Assembly: GCF_037975245.1 (NCBI RefSeq)
Contig: NC_092566.1
Coordinates: forward strand, 15,621,501-15,685,500
Origin: Apostichopus japonicus
Lineage: Eukaryota > Echinodermata > Holothuroidea > Aspidochirotida > Stichopodidae
DNA length: 64,000 nt
Direction of reading: 5' to 3'
Shown here: positions 37,202 to 50,790 of the stretch, piece by piece
How positions within the stretch are numbered: position 1 is the stretch's first letter
Layout of the letters: each line of letters opens with the position of its first letter
Notes under the pieces: generated by a model
Told to the model about the DNA's origin: nothing
Database searches by the model: none
What the model saw: only the letters and a program-made list of their open reading frames with translations
Program-made: the position numbers and the translations under genes

Positions 37202-37390
37202 AATTTTGACAGTTTCCATACCTCTGAATGTTTGCAGCTACCTGTCTGACGGGAAGAATTCTTAACCATTATTCATTCATGAAACTAGATATGCTTGAGT
37301 ACTTAAAATACAAAACAAAATAAGAAATAACCTAATTTGAAATTTTTACCCCTATGTCACACTTTGAAACCCAGGTTCATGGAATGAGCC

Positions 37391-40300
37391 ATATGTTACC
37401 ATACGATCGTGACGATGTCACTCAGTGTGTACGTCACTTGGTATTATAATATAATTGTGTACACAAAACTAGCCTGCCTACGATAGTCATGTTGAAATTA
37501 ATGCCGAGAGATAGAGTTTTCCGGTCCCAATATTTAATGAAATAAACACACATACTGTAAGTACCTGTAGCTCTGTGCATATTCAGGGAATTAGTTAAAC
37601 ATTAGACTCCTGCAGAGTTTAATTCAAATGATTCAACCAGTAAATTAAAAGTCATGCTATAGGCATCAGCATACAGGTTAACTATGGATGGGCGTGGGTG
37701 GGGGGGGGGGCGTTATAATACCATACTGTAGATTCAAACCTTTAATTTATTTTATATCAAGCAATTTAATATCAGATAAAACGTCATTCTAGATACAGTA
37801 CAGTACTGTATAGCCAGAGAGATGTATGATAATGATCAATGACAATTTTACATTAGCCATCTTTTTAGAATTTATATTAACTTACAAATATATAACATTA
37901 ATATCATGTATGTACAGTATAATATTCATGTTTAATGTACTGTATGTGCACACCATGTAAGGTCATGCAGTGTGTTGTCTTGTGTTTTCAGTATGCCAAT
38001 ATAGCATACCGGGTTGAATAATTTAATTACCTCTTGCTGTATAATTTATTGACACTTGAGGTAAAATTTATTAAAAATTATGATGCGGTTGTATGGAGAA
38101 GTGGATGGTTGCAACATGTATAAGACAGGGACAAATATATGGAAAATGGTCTATATTCATCATGCCACACCCCCCCCCGTCCCCCTCCCAGGGACAGAGT
38201 TATATATTCACTTACAGAAATGACTGTACCTGCATCAGTTTGCAGTTCATGAAACTTAAACAATCTCCTTTGTGTCAAAAGTCCTAATTATATGTACCAA
38301 GTGAAGTTAGTGAACATATTTATGACTAAAAAGTTTGCAAAATTACCGTAATAAATGACTTCATTTCCTTCTGAAAAAATGTATATCACCTTAACTTTTA
38401 TTGGGATCATGTGAGAATGATCCAGAATTAATTGCTGAATCGCCTTGGTGATATTAACGAAAAGAAAGTTAACCTAAAGACTGACGGCTCGAAAGTCAAT
38501 AAATTGCAATTTAGGCATGCTACTGTACACTCAGTGCACTGTATCTGAACGGCTTTAATGTACAGACTGCGTGTTGGCGAATTTTGATGAAGGGAACCGG
38601 TTATACCAGTCTGCCACCTCGTAATTCATCATATCTCTCTCCATCTGTTTGCATTACATACACATCAGACCGTCAGTGTCGTCCTCTGAAAAGAAAGATC
38701 ATGCTAGGATAGAATTTTGCAATTATGCAGGCCTCAAATATTAAATTATACAGGTATTTCATTATACTGTATGTATCACCCTTTGTAAGGCCAAATTACA
38801 CTAATATCCATTTATTTCTGAAGAAAAACCTGTCAATCAATTTCAGAACGAAATAATAATCTCTATCAAAGATAATTAAGAGCTGATATATATACTGTAT
38901 GCATGTCTAAAAAGTCATTTCCTTGCGAGAAAATTTACATCCAAGGTCGGCTCGATTGTTTCCTTGCAGGAGTGCTAGTCGATCATCCAAGCGCGACGTC
39001 TGTATGTATATACGAGAAAGAGAAATAATGGTTTTTAATATTAATACTGAACATTAATTAACTGGTGATGACGAGAGTCATTCTATTGACATGATATACG
39101 CATCAGTTCATTATACATGGCACATGATTACTGTAGCGTCTCAACAGTACTGTACAGTATATATTTAATATTCGTTATGAAATCCAATTTTATGATGATC
39201 TGGTTGCAAGGGAGGAGTTAAGGGGGCTATATACCCTTGGGATGCATTTTGAAACCGGACACAGTGCTTCCATGGTGCATGTAATTTACATTAATATTAA
39301 AGTTGAGAATTGGATATCACCAGCACATATGACTAATATAATGATTTCTTTTACCGTCTCTGCATATTAACAGAGTGTATCTGCTAAGAACAGAAATGTT
39401 CAATAAAACCCAGCAATTTTACGGTTGATTTTCTTCTTTTGTGTGCGTGTGTATACATGTGTAAATGTTTTACTGTTTATACTGCAACATCTACAGTACA
39501 GTACCTAAGCAGTACCCTCAAGTGATGTTTTCAGCTCATGGTTTGCTGTCCATATGCAATTAAGCTTGGATGGTTCTCAATTCAGTATTCTATGTCAGTA
39601 TACATTTATTCAACTCTAAATTGAGACAGATTAACTAAGTACTATACAACTTGTACATGTACTGTATTAGCTGTCACACTATCGATGAAGTGTAATCACA
39701 TAGTGCTGAGATGTTTGACTGCTGCTGCCTACAACAGATAAGTTTAATAATAATCATGCAATTGTCATTCATCAAATTGACTTTAATAATAATTCCTATA
39801 ACTGCTGGATATGCGTCACTCACCTTTATTAATACTGTAGTTGTATGCATACTCTCTGATTATAGTAGGTCTTTAGTGTGACTGAGTATGTATATTAATA
39901 GAGAAAACCAGAGAAATAAGATATGACTCATAATTGACAAATAAGGAGTAATGTTTTAGAAAATATATGGAATTTTTGTTCGCTCCCCCTGGGACCTTGG
40001 TCAGCAATACTTAAATAAATAAAATAAATTACAAAATGTAACACAATTAAAGAGTGACGCTAAATAAGTGTACTGTAAGTTGCATTGATGGAATCAGAAC
40101 CAAATAAACCATGACTATACAGGAAGCGGATTAAGGAGCAAATAACGGATTACATAAGTTTGTAGTTCAACTGATAGTTGTAAAGAGGTCCCAAGTCTTT
40201 GTTGAGGCAGGTGATCAGATGTGAGACTTAATACGAAAGATCCAATTGATTTCTTTACGTTTACGCTCGTTATTATAATACAAACATCATCTTAAATAAG

Positions 40301-43235
40301 AGCTTACAGTAAAAGTCATCGGTATAATTATGCATTCGCACTTGCTTTTCATTTTATATCCGGTTACAACTGAGATGGAAATTTGTACTGAGTGCAAAAC
40401 AGTAGACTATAATTTAACCTTCACTTTTCTTATCATTATAATCTCATATTATATGCACGGTGGTCTTTGCTTGACAAAGATCCTGCTTGCCGATCCCATA
40501 TATTCAAGTGGAAAAATTAATAACTTGGAAAGGCTGCCATATATACAATGCATTCATTTGTTGTTGCATCAAATTTACCGTTACTTATAATGCAGACACA
40601 GTATACACACTGTACACAGGTGGCTGCAATTGTATTTAATATTTTATCTATTTAATGTTAGAACCCAATATGCCATTAAATATTCATAGCCTCATGTCAG
40701 TAAACTAATAACATCAACTGATATGAAACTGTATCTATATCTATCAGCTTTAGCATCGAGCATCTAAAAGTTAGATTATAATGACTTGTCGAAGGGTCGC
40801 ATAGATCTTCAACTGGGTTTTGAATGGGAAGCATATTTTCTTTGTTTCTCTGCAGGTGAATAATTTAGTAACCATGCACAGATAATGAAATGTTATCCAT
40901 TATTGATTGACTGCAAAGTGATGTCAACAAAAGGAAATGAGACATGTGCAGAATAGTACAAAATACTATAATATGAGTAGTTTTTAATTTTGACTCTTTT
41001 TTCCGATGTCTTTTCTTTGGTCGTCCGCCGAAGCGGTTGACTCATGTTGACAAACAGAAAACCACCTCTAGCACTGTAGAGGCTAATTATCCCTCTCGAG
41101 TACAAAAAATACACACACAATCAAATACACGTTAAATATCATTACATATAAGAAATTTTGCATCTAGTTTTAATAGATTTACTTCACTCTCTTACTTGTC
41201 TCCCACTCCACAATTGCACAATTGCACTAGTCGAATTATCAAAGATGAATTCCCAAAATGCATATATAAATCACAAGCGATAATTTTGCGGAAAAACATG
41301 TGTAGTAACTTCCCGGATACGGAAAGAGGAATAAGTGGGCGTAGCCCAGGGAGCGAGGGCGCAGTGCTAAAATGTTTCCAAATGTGTAGTTAGGTAGATA
41401 GGAAAGTGCAATGGGATTGGGAGACAGGTAAGTAGCGTCGCTTGTAAACCCCCAATCCAGTAAGTTTTGGGGATACCTTTGAAAAGTTGTTTGTCCCATC
41501 CCCCCTCCTCCTCCTCCCCCTCCCTTTCTCAATACTTTCTACATTTATTTCATGTGCAACTGAGTTCATTAAAACCAATATGCGTATTTTATTTTCCAAT
41601 GACCCTCTTGCTGTCACATAGTGCATGTGATTTTATGTAAACTTGCTATAGTCCTTCTTTTTGTAGACAAAACTTGAAAAGTTGTTATGTATCTAGCTAA
41701 ATTTAATATTCATCTTGTGACACAGAAAGCCCAAACAGAACCTGCAGTACTACAGGTAACACCTACGGTTCATTTCTGTTGGTGAGTTTTAAATTTTATT
41801 AATCTATGTCCCTTTACAAAGAAATTATGTTTAACTGAACTCTTGAAATACCTTACCCAGACGTTTTGAATGAAATTAAAATTATATTTAATCAAAGTTA
41901 AATAGTATGCACAGTCAAGAAGCTATACATACTGTACTATTGTCAGTGATTCATAGGGGGCCGCCATCAGGTACCATACTGTGTGATCAGTTGTACACTA
42001 TAGATAACTATATAATACAAGTGAATAATGAGTTAGCTACTGTATTGCACACAGTACATGTAGTAGCAAACAACTATGCAAAACGAGCAAATTTGCTCAA
42101 TGTGCAAAAATGTAGAATTTTGTTGTTTTTTGTTGTTTTTTTTAACTTACACGAACCATCTGGTAAAGTTTATATGAAAAGAAATTCAGGGCCTTCTTAA
42201 ACTGCTATAAATATAGATATGCATGTGCACAGAATTTGAACAATAAATTATATCCGGTGTACCTTAGTGTCACACAGCAATATGATCCTAAGTTACATTA
42301 CACTTACTGTAACAGTACTTAGTTTTAATTTCACTTTGAATTTAAGTTTGAATTGCTGGTAGCAGACCTCAAATCTTTGAAGAAGTTTCTAAGGATGTAC
42401 CTAGATATATACTGTACTGTCTATATACAGAAAGAGAGAGAGAGAGATGCTACTGCAAGCATGGAGAAAATCAGCTTACTGTTTCCTTCTGCTAATATTG
42501 TACATCTACCTTAAGAGTAAGTTTCATTTCTTCTTTTTACGGCATTTCTAAAAGCAGATCTGTGTATAACGATTGACATATCAGCAGAAAGTTATCTCTG
42601 AGAGCTGCTGTTCTCGCATTATTTTAAGTAGGACAGCCGGGAGATCATACTGTCTTTAACCTGGAGATAATTTTATAATTACAGTACTTGGATGCAGGAA
42701 CCTTAATTAATGGAGGGTTGATCTGTTATAAATTAACGAAGATGCCAGACTAAATTAAGTAGATTACTGTGTCAAGTAATTATAAGAGCTCTATAATTAA
42801 ATGGCAAAGTTTTTAGTGCGATTCTTAAATGCTTTACGGAGCAATAGTTTGCAAAGATTAAGCTATCATGTTTGTACAATTGCAGTACAGTAGCTGCAAT
42901 ATGTGTATTAATCTACTTTACTGTAACTTAATTACATTCACAGAATTAATACATATCACATGAAGCTGATAAAACAATTCCTTCCTGTTTCCTCATGTAC
43001 GAATTTCCTTCAAAACAAAAATTAATTTTCTGGCACGGTCACCTCTCTTCGCTGAAAGAGACTTCACCTGCTCTGATTTCCTTGTACATGGGCCTATATG
43101 GTAAGTACGGTACTTGGTACTAAGTAATGGATACATTCTGTAGTACTGTTCTGAACTGTGTATGAATATATACAGTGTTAATGCCATACTGTGTTAATGA
43201 CAAACAGTAGCACCATTGCAGTCAAAAGAGCTCTG
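37391..43235. other. Long non-coding stretch
   Basis: No gene or complete mobile element is recognised. G- or C-rich simple tracts lie near 37697, 38166 and 41500-41525, and a GA run at 42430-42447. TACTGTA/TACAGTA heptamers are dense. Open frames are short and lack splice or codon support. Confidence 0.5.
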
Positions 43236-44050
43236 ATTCTGAAGACCTTGATGCATGCAGAAGGTAAGTCAAGTAATTGGGATTAATGTGACAGGAACAT
43301 AGAGCTGTATTTATCTAACTTATAAGGTAATTCTGAAGACCTTTAAGCATGTACAAGGTATGTCAAGTAATTGGGATTAATGTGACAGAAACAGAGAGCT
43401 GTATTTATCTACTTTATAAGGTACTTCTGAAGACCTTTAAGCATGTACAAGGTAAGTCAAGTAATTGGGATTAATGTGACAGGGACAGAGAGCTGTATTT
43501 AAGGTAATTGTGAAGACCTTTAAGCATGTACAAAGTAGTCAAGTAATTGGGATTAATGTGACAGGAACAGAGAACTGTATTTATCTAATTGATAAGGTAA
43601 TTCTGAAGACCTTTAAGCATTCACAAGGTAAATCAAGTAATTGGGATTAATGTGACAGGGACAGAGAGCTGTATTTAACGTAATTGTGAAGACCTTTAAG
43701 CATGTACAAAGTAGTCAAGTAATTGGGATTAATGTGACAGGAACAGAGAACTGTATTTATCTAATTGATAAGGTAATTCTGAAGACCTTTAAGCATTCAC
43801 AAGGTAAGTCAAGTAATTGGGATTAATGTGACAGGAACAGAGAACTGTATTTATCTAGGATATAAGGTAATTCTGAAGACCTTTATGCATGTACAAGGTA
43901 AGTCAAGTCATTGGGATTAATGTGACAGGAACAGTGAGCTGTATATATCTAACATATAAGGTAATTCTGAAGACCTTTAAGCATGCACTATAAGGTAAGT
44001 CAGCTGATTGGGTTTAATGTGACAGGAACAGCCAGAGCTATATTTATTCA
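43236..44050 (+). repeat. Tandem repeat, nine units of 83-94 bp
   Basis: Units begin ATTCTGAAGACC at 43236, 43330, 43424, 43507, 43600, 43683, 43776, 43870 and 43964. Each continues TTTAAGCATGTACAAGGTAA, GTCAAGTAATTGGGATTAAT, GTGACAGGAACAGAGAGCTG and TATTTATCTA. Spacings are 94, 94, 83, 93, 83, 93, 94 and 94, because units beginning at 43424 and 43600 lack about 10 bp (TTATCTAACT). Most units contain the donor-like AAGGTAAGT. Confidence 0.9.
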
Positions 44051-47000
44051 AATCCAGCTTCCCCCATGGTTCAACTGGTCAATAATTTGTGTGCATGGGC
44101 CCGACAATTAAGATTTTAAAAGTTAAATCTATAGTGAGTCGTATCTTCCTCAGTTATGGTACAATAAAATCGAAGCTTCATCGATAATTTATGAATTGAT
44201 TTAAAAATGCACAGAAATTTTTCGAATATTTGCAAGAAGTGAAGAACACGTGGAATATATCCAATACCTGTTGACATTTTGACAGTGAGAAATAGGAATT
44301 ACAAAAAAAGGAATTAAAAAAAAAAAGGAATATGTCTGTTTTTTCACAATTATTCTTTCTTAAATTGTGTACCCCTCCAGGTTCTACCCAGCTGATAATA
44401 TTGATGGCCAATTGTTTATTTTCTTATTTTTCTTATTTCATATTTTTTCCCCGTTTCATTGAAAGAAATGATAAGATATTATTCAGCAAGTACAGCTGTA
44501 GTCAAGGTTGTATGATGTTGAGGCTCTATATATCTGTAGGTTATTAATTATGCAGTACAGTAGTCGGACAGTTTGATGTAAATGGCGATTTGCGAGGCAA
44601 GATTGCCCATCAGCTGTCAAGGCAATGAATTTGCCACAATTGCCAAGAGAAATCTTTTTAACAAAAATTACATTAAGTTTGTTTGCCTTTTGGTTATATA
44701 ATTATATGTCAAATTACACTGTCACCTTTGGGGTCTCAGTTTTCTATTAATGTGGAAGTACGATGTGGAAGTACGAAACTTTGATAATTTGAAGATGTGT
44801 TGAAAGTAGTACTGTAATATGTTGGAAGATGATAGACCACAATATATGTACTTTCACCAAGTACATGTACAGTAAGTAAACAATTCAACAATATATATCG
44901 TGATGCATTATGCATAGATCTATGCAAATGAGTTCAATCCAATAATAACCCACCAAATCTGCAGCGTATATATAGTAGCACTGATTTAACTTACAGTACT
45001 AGCTTTAATGAACACTGAGTAATCTGTAACTGTCAAAATGTCGACCTCATCGTGTAGCCCGCCACGTGGGAGATGTAATTTACGATGGGGTCCATACCGG
45101 TCACCAAGGTACTAATTTTGATGTCACAATATTTCTAAAACCCTAGTGGAGCTCCTTTTCGAATTTAGGCAATTGAAAGAAAACCATGCAGGGAAGAGAA
45201 ATAAGCTCAGATGATATGTTATTTAACATTATGTCCTTCTTCAATGTGAATGTAAAAAAAATGCAATTACTCTTTGCATTGCTATTTGCAACTCATTTTT
45301 CTTTCTGTTACACCCAATTTTCACAAATATCTGATCAGCAGCGGCCATGGCTGGAACTAGCGTTATAAATGTTCTGTAGCAAATCTATTTATTTAGTGTA
45401 TTAAATCAAACGGTTGAATTATTTTTTCATAAATATAACACTGAAAGGAGTGTTGAAACTTTCATTTGTTTCCTCCATTTTCCCCCTGTTTTTCCTTCCT
45501 TTTTTTCCCCTGTTTTTTTTTTGGGGGGGGGGGGTGGGTCAAATATTAAAATGGATTTATTCCCTGGCTGGTATGCTATACTACACTGTTACAGTACAAT
45601 GGTAAATATAAATAATGCCTTCATTATCATATTAATTGTGAACTTAATCATAAATGGACTCGCTCAATCGCTGTAATACGTGGACACGTTTGATTAACCA
45701 GCGCTTATTGCCATATTTGGTCACGGTTTCATATTTTTTCTCAGGAGGTAAAGATTATTAATATATTTAGTAATAAACTCAGTTTTATTCTGGATCATCT
45801 AACACACATGTCCTGCTCATTCATACTGTGTGACTAATTGTGCAGAACAGATTACTCTAAGTACTGTATATAAACTGTACAGTTATAATACTGTACAAGT
45901 ACAGTAGGCTACATGCAGTGACCTGCAAATTGCTGGATTATAAAAGACCATACTGTAGTAGTTAAATATTGTTAATTGTCATGATTAGCCCTGACCAGTA
46001 TATTAAAAGCAGTCAGTAGTTTGATATTACCATCATAAGATGTTTCTGTTTCAGGGCAATTAATACTATATTACAGCTTTGTAATATTATCAACTCAGCG
46101 ATTACTGTGCAAAAATCTATTTAGCTTTGATAGCCTTCTACAGTACTGTACTACATCCACTGTACGTTAGTATCGATACTTGACAAAGCACTGTACACAG
46201 TATGCAGGGTTGCAATTAGCTTTTCGGCGATCAAGCTGCTTATAATGTAAGTTTCCATGGAAAAGTCAATAATTCATATAAGCCAGAATACCTTTCGTAA
46301 AATTGCCGTAAAAATTGACATCTTGAGATCTATATCATTCATACAGTATATGTGGCATGCAATGAAGTCACGCCAAGATGCGTCAAACTTGGGTTCCTGG
46401 GATGAAATATCATCCATCTCTCTTATTGCTGATAATAGTAATAAATGTCATAGTTTCTCAAAGTATTTTGCGGAAATTTGTCACTTTTTAAGTCACATCA
46501 GAGGTTTAGCAAGTGACACTGAATACTTGCATGTACTGTACCGTAAACTGGGACATTTAAAGCGATATCTCAGTGTATGCGCATATACTGTATGATTTAT
46601 AGGTATATCCTTCAAGGTCCATTTATGATAAATAATGAGAATGATGAATTCCCTACAGTTATGTTATGTCCAGTAGCTTCATGTTCATGAATACCACAAA
46701 AAAAAAGTAACTTGATGTTATTTTTCATACAGGAGGAAGTGACATTATTGTTTGTGAAATATTTAAATGCAAAGGAAATTTATGCATACATGTTTAACTG
46801 TGCATTATACTCTTGTATGTATGCATAACTGACATGTGATATAATAATTTAAGCTGTGCAAGTTTAAAGTCTTGAGTACATTCATATTTTCATATAAACA
46901 GTAATTTTCCTACACTTGTAGATATAAATTTCCTCTCAGTGCTCTAATTAGACAACAATTTTGCAATAATACTATACAATTTCTCCTGTAGACTTGATAT

Positions 47001-49904
47001 AAAAGCAGTAAACTGCTTCATATCTTACGGACGTAAGTTTCCATCCAACGAACCTTTTTGTTTAATTCACAATATTTTTACTGTACCTGTACATAAAATA
47101 TATATTCAAGTACCATACTGTAACTTCCAAATAATTTAACTTTAGTCTAGTTTGTTTAGTATATATACTGTACAGTATTGTATAAAATTCAATGCAAAAG
47201 AGCTGTTTATTATAAATAGTTGAAATATATACTTGAAACCCAAACTTACTACCTGTATATGTCTAAAGACTGGCAGTTAGATTTTCTTTTAAAGTCTGTA
47301 AGAACTCATTGTTGAGAGGGCATTGAAATGTCAAGTCTGTCATATATACAACACTTCAAGCAACTTCCTATCAATTTATAATATAATAAAAAAAAAAAAT
47401 AATTGCAATTATTTTCTGCTGTGTTTTGGAACACAAGCATTTCCCAACCTATTTTCAATTTACTTTCTATCTCTGCATTTATTTAATTCCATTCAACCCA
47501 AAACTTGAGCTAACTTTGAAGAATCACCAAGGTTACAAAAAGGTCTGCTTCAGTTTAAATTGCATTACAAGATTTTTGCTCTTAAGAACGTCGGCTGAAG
47601 TTGGATCCGTATGTGCAAAAATTCATCATCATCATTGTTTTCATTTATCTTGTGTTTGACACGGTCCATATATATATTGTTTGTATTGATTGTATTATCT
47701 AATTCATATAGGCTGTATTACTTATATGTATGATCTAGGCAAACAGCATCTAGGCAAAACAGCAATTTATGTTAACAAACAAGGAAAAACACTGGAGGTC
47801 ATGAGTTTTCCATTTCTTTTACATTTGACTTTGCCAGCAAGACCTTGCCATATCTTTTAAGCAGGCTAGATATCTTATGTACTGTACATCAGCGTTGTTT
47901 TCCGTTTTTCAACAAGTACTTTATCGTGTCTGGGCAGTGATGTAACTTACAGCATGCTAACAATGCGGATAGGAAGTTTATTGCAAAGCAGTCTCGTAAC
48001 TTATTTTGAATTGATCCAGAATTCCAGACTGTCATTGGGGAGGGATGGCAGAAGGGGGGGGGGGGAGGGTTTTTGCCATATGTCTTTTAAGTTACACATG
48101 TTTTGAATTATAGCTGAGAGAATTTTTTTAGATTGTCCATAAATAAACATAGAAAGCTGACCGTGGATGAAATATTCAGCTGTATAGGGATACGATGTAT
48201 GTAAATCCTGCACACTAATCTGTCTCTGGTAGTAAGTATCAGCTGCTTATTTGGCATGAAGTATGTATGTCGGATTTTGGACTGGAGCTGATGCCATGTT
48301 TGATACTACTGTATATATAGAAATATATACAGCGTTGTTACGAACGCAGGATTATGCGCCGGGACGCAATATTCTGGCCAGGGACGCAAAATCTTGCTTG
48401 CGTCCTTGGGGCGCAATCTTTTTTAAGCTGCCTCCATAGGACCAAAATACCCCAGTCAAATTGTGGTATTGTACCACAGTTTACCATGGAAAAGGGGAGT
48501 TTATTTGCTGTGGTTAGTGTGGCATAATTTTTTCCTAGGCTACACTTCATCTTCAGAGCTTACATAATGTGTTAAAGAAGATGAGCATTTTCTGCTCCTA
48601 TATTTCAGGGCTATAGTAATATAATGACTATGAAATATTCGTTGTGCACACTATAGTTTGAAAAGGGCCTTTTCCACGAACTAAAGCAATGTACAGTACA
48701 TCATGTACAGTACACGCAGAGCCAATACAAAGTCCTAACATCTGTATTACATAACGTTGAATTTTGCCGTAAGTTAATACGTTGATTTTTGACAAGATCA
48801 GTGCATTTCCAATCGGGAATTTGGTATCAATGAAAGAACATAGTCTTAATCTACGCAATTTTACGAAAAAGTGCATTTTTCTCCTGTAACAAAGTTAAGT
48901 TTAAGGCAAATATAACTTCACTATTTGGAGCCATGAAAAAACGGTGCCAAATTCAATGGAGATTTATCAGAAAAAAACACAAATACTTATTTTTACTGTT
49001 TTACAAACCAGTCATCCTAGTTTGAATAGCATTCTGATCAATTAACGTACTGGCCTAAACCTAACGAATCAACTTTTCACGTAGTAATTTGGACCTAAAG
49101 GCTACACTTCAAAGTTATTCTGAAAATTTCTGTTATTTATTCTTCCTTCAAACGATGATTGTGAAGGTTCCCATGTATAAAATCTTACCACATGTATTTC
49201 ACCTCATTTGACATGATAATCATAACGATTTAATGCATTTTGAGCCAAAACCGCAATAAGTATATACAGCTTAAATCCATCTTCGCCCAGGACTGTATAT
49301 TATTATAGCCTAGGGTACAGTACTGGCACAAACAGTGCAGTACGGTACTTGAGAGTTGATGCTGTAATGAAATGGATTCGCTTATTATTACCCCGATATT
49401 CCCTAATGTCATTTATAGTTATCTTTGGCTACGTTTTGTGTACCAAAGATGGATATGGTACTTATTGAAAATATATTAACAATTTTGTACTTTTCTCAGT
49501 AGTTTAATATCCCATATTTACATAGCCCATATGTTACATTCTTCTCGTCTGAAGTTCCAAACACGTGGTGACTTGTTGATAGTTAAAAACATTTCATTGT
49601 GAACTTTTGAACTTGAAGGGTTGCCCTATTCCAATATCATGGAATAGTGGGGAACCCCCAATTTCTGTGTGTGTACGGATTACGGGTTTTATCCACGTGT
49701 GAACATGTTAATCTTAATATCGTACTTGGAGCATGAATGAAGGATGGTTTGGGGTGCTTTTTTCCAAGGTTTGTGCTTTTCGTTTTGAAAGTGTATGTTA
49801 AAAACAAAGGCCCTAATATAGCGTGTTATTTTGGATGTTTTTTTTTATAATTGTATGTGTAAGAGTACTGTATGTACATGACCTATGGAATGTATGACAT
49901 TGAC
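44051..49904. other. Long non-coding stretch
   Basis: No gene is defensible. A plus frame at 45266-45368 has a signal-peptide-like start (MQLLFALLFATHFSFC) but ends after 34 codons. A GC-richer patch lies at 45040-45110, T/G-rich simple sequence at 45480-45540, and repeated GGGACGCAA words at 48358-48410. Confidence 0.45.
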
Positions 49905-50790
49905 AAGTGCGATGAAGGGACAGCAAATGCGGTAAAGTGACTTCAAGTGTGGTAAAGTGGTGACAAGTGCCATGGCAAGTGCGGTAAAGGGACATCAAGT
50001 GACTGCAAGTGTGGTAAAGGGATGTCAAGTATGGTAAAGTGACGCCAAGTGTGGTAAAAATGACATCAGGTGACAGCAATTGATGACAAGTGTGGTAAAG
50101 TGACTGTCCCTTAACCGCACTTGCTGTCCCTTTATAGCACTTGTCTTCGCTTTACAACTCTTGCCGCCACTTCACCGCACTTGCCGCCACTTCACCGCAC
50201 TTGCCGCCACTTCACCGCACTTGCCGCCACTTCACCGCACTTGCCGCCACTTCACCGCACTTGCCGCCACTTCACCGCACTTGCCGCCACTTCACCGCAC
50301 TTGCCGCCACTTCACCGCACTTGCCGCCACTTGCCGCCACTTCACCGCACTTGCCGCCACTTCACCGCACTTGCCGCCACTTCACCGCACTTGCCGCCAC
50401 TTCACCGCACTTGCCGCCACTTCACCGCACTTGCCGCCACTTCACCGCACTTGCCGCCACTTCACCGCACTTGCCGCCACTTCACCGCACTTGCCGCCAC
50501 TTCACCGCACTTGCCGCCACTTCACCGCACTTGCCCGCACTTGCCGCACTTGCCGCCACTTCACCGCACTTGCCGCCACTTCACCGCACTTGCCGCCACT
50601 TCACCGCACTTGCCGCCACTTCACCGCACTTGCCGCCACTTCACCGCACTTGCCGCCACTTCACCGCACTTGCCGCCACTTCACCGCACTTGACATCACT
50701 TGATGTCCCTTTACCGCACTTGTCAACACTTTACAACACTTTCGGTAGAGTGACGACAAGTGCAGTAAAGTGATGACAAGTGCGGTAAAG
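49905..50790. repeat. 20-bp minisatellite with inverted degenerate flanks
   Basis: The core (about 50160-50690) is some 26 copies of CGCACTTGCCGCCACTTCAC, nearly identical, with two irregular junctions (about 50330 and 50525-50550). On the left (49905-50105) the array continues in reverse orientation as degenerate units (AAGTGYGGTAAAGNGRYRNC); on the right (50745-50790) reverse units reappear. Because 20 is not a multiple of 3, all three plus frames are open and give the same 20-residue periodic peptide (TSPHLPPLHRTCRHFTALAA), so the long frames at 50121-50773 are a by-product of the repeat. Confidence 0.9.

Larger units (their letters stand above)
32339..37390 (+). mobile_element. Element B: ~5-kb DNA transposon related to element A
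   Basis: The left end GGCTCATTCCGTGAACTTGG and the inverse of the right end (GGCTCATTCCATGAACCTGG) match over 22 bp with two mismatches, and both sides are flanked by ATAT. The ends resemble those of element A (GG.YCATTCC). Just inside the right end the inverse reads GTGTGACATAGGGG.AAAAATT, close to GTGACATAGTGGGTGAAAATT at the matching end of element A. A short plus-strand gene (34518-35292) lies centrally. GGTGTCT...GTTAC motifs occur on both sides. The catalytic-core blocks seen in A are absent, so B is probably an internal-deletion derivative. A hAT-like miniature element is nested at 33885-34254. Confidence 0.85.

Noticed and set aside
43236-44050. Regular spacing considered as a CRISPR-like array
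   Set aside because: Whole units repeat without unique spacers, in a eukaryote-like context; it is an ordinary tandem array.
46257-46595. 112-codon plus frame
   Set aside because: Composition looks random for AT-rich DNA and there is no splice or family support.
49626-49660. Small hairpin CTATTCCA...TGGAATAG
   Set aside because: Eight-base arms are expected by chance in 64 kb and nothing around supports a function.
50121-50773. Long plus-strand frames of 180-210 codons in three overlapping phases
   Set aside because: All three encode the same 20-residue cycle generated by a 20-bp minisatellite; there is no start context, splice signal or non-repetitive sequence.
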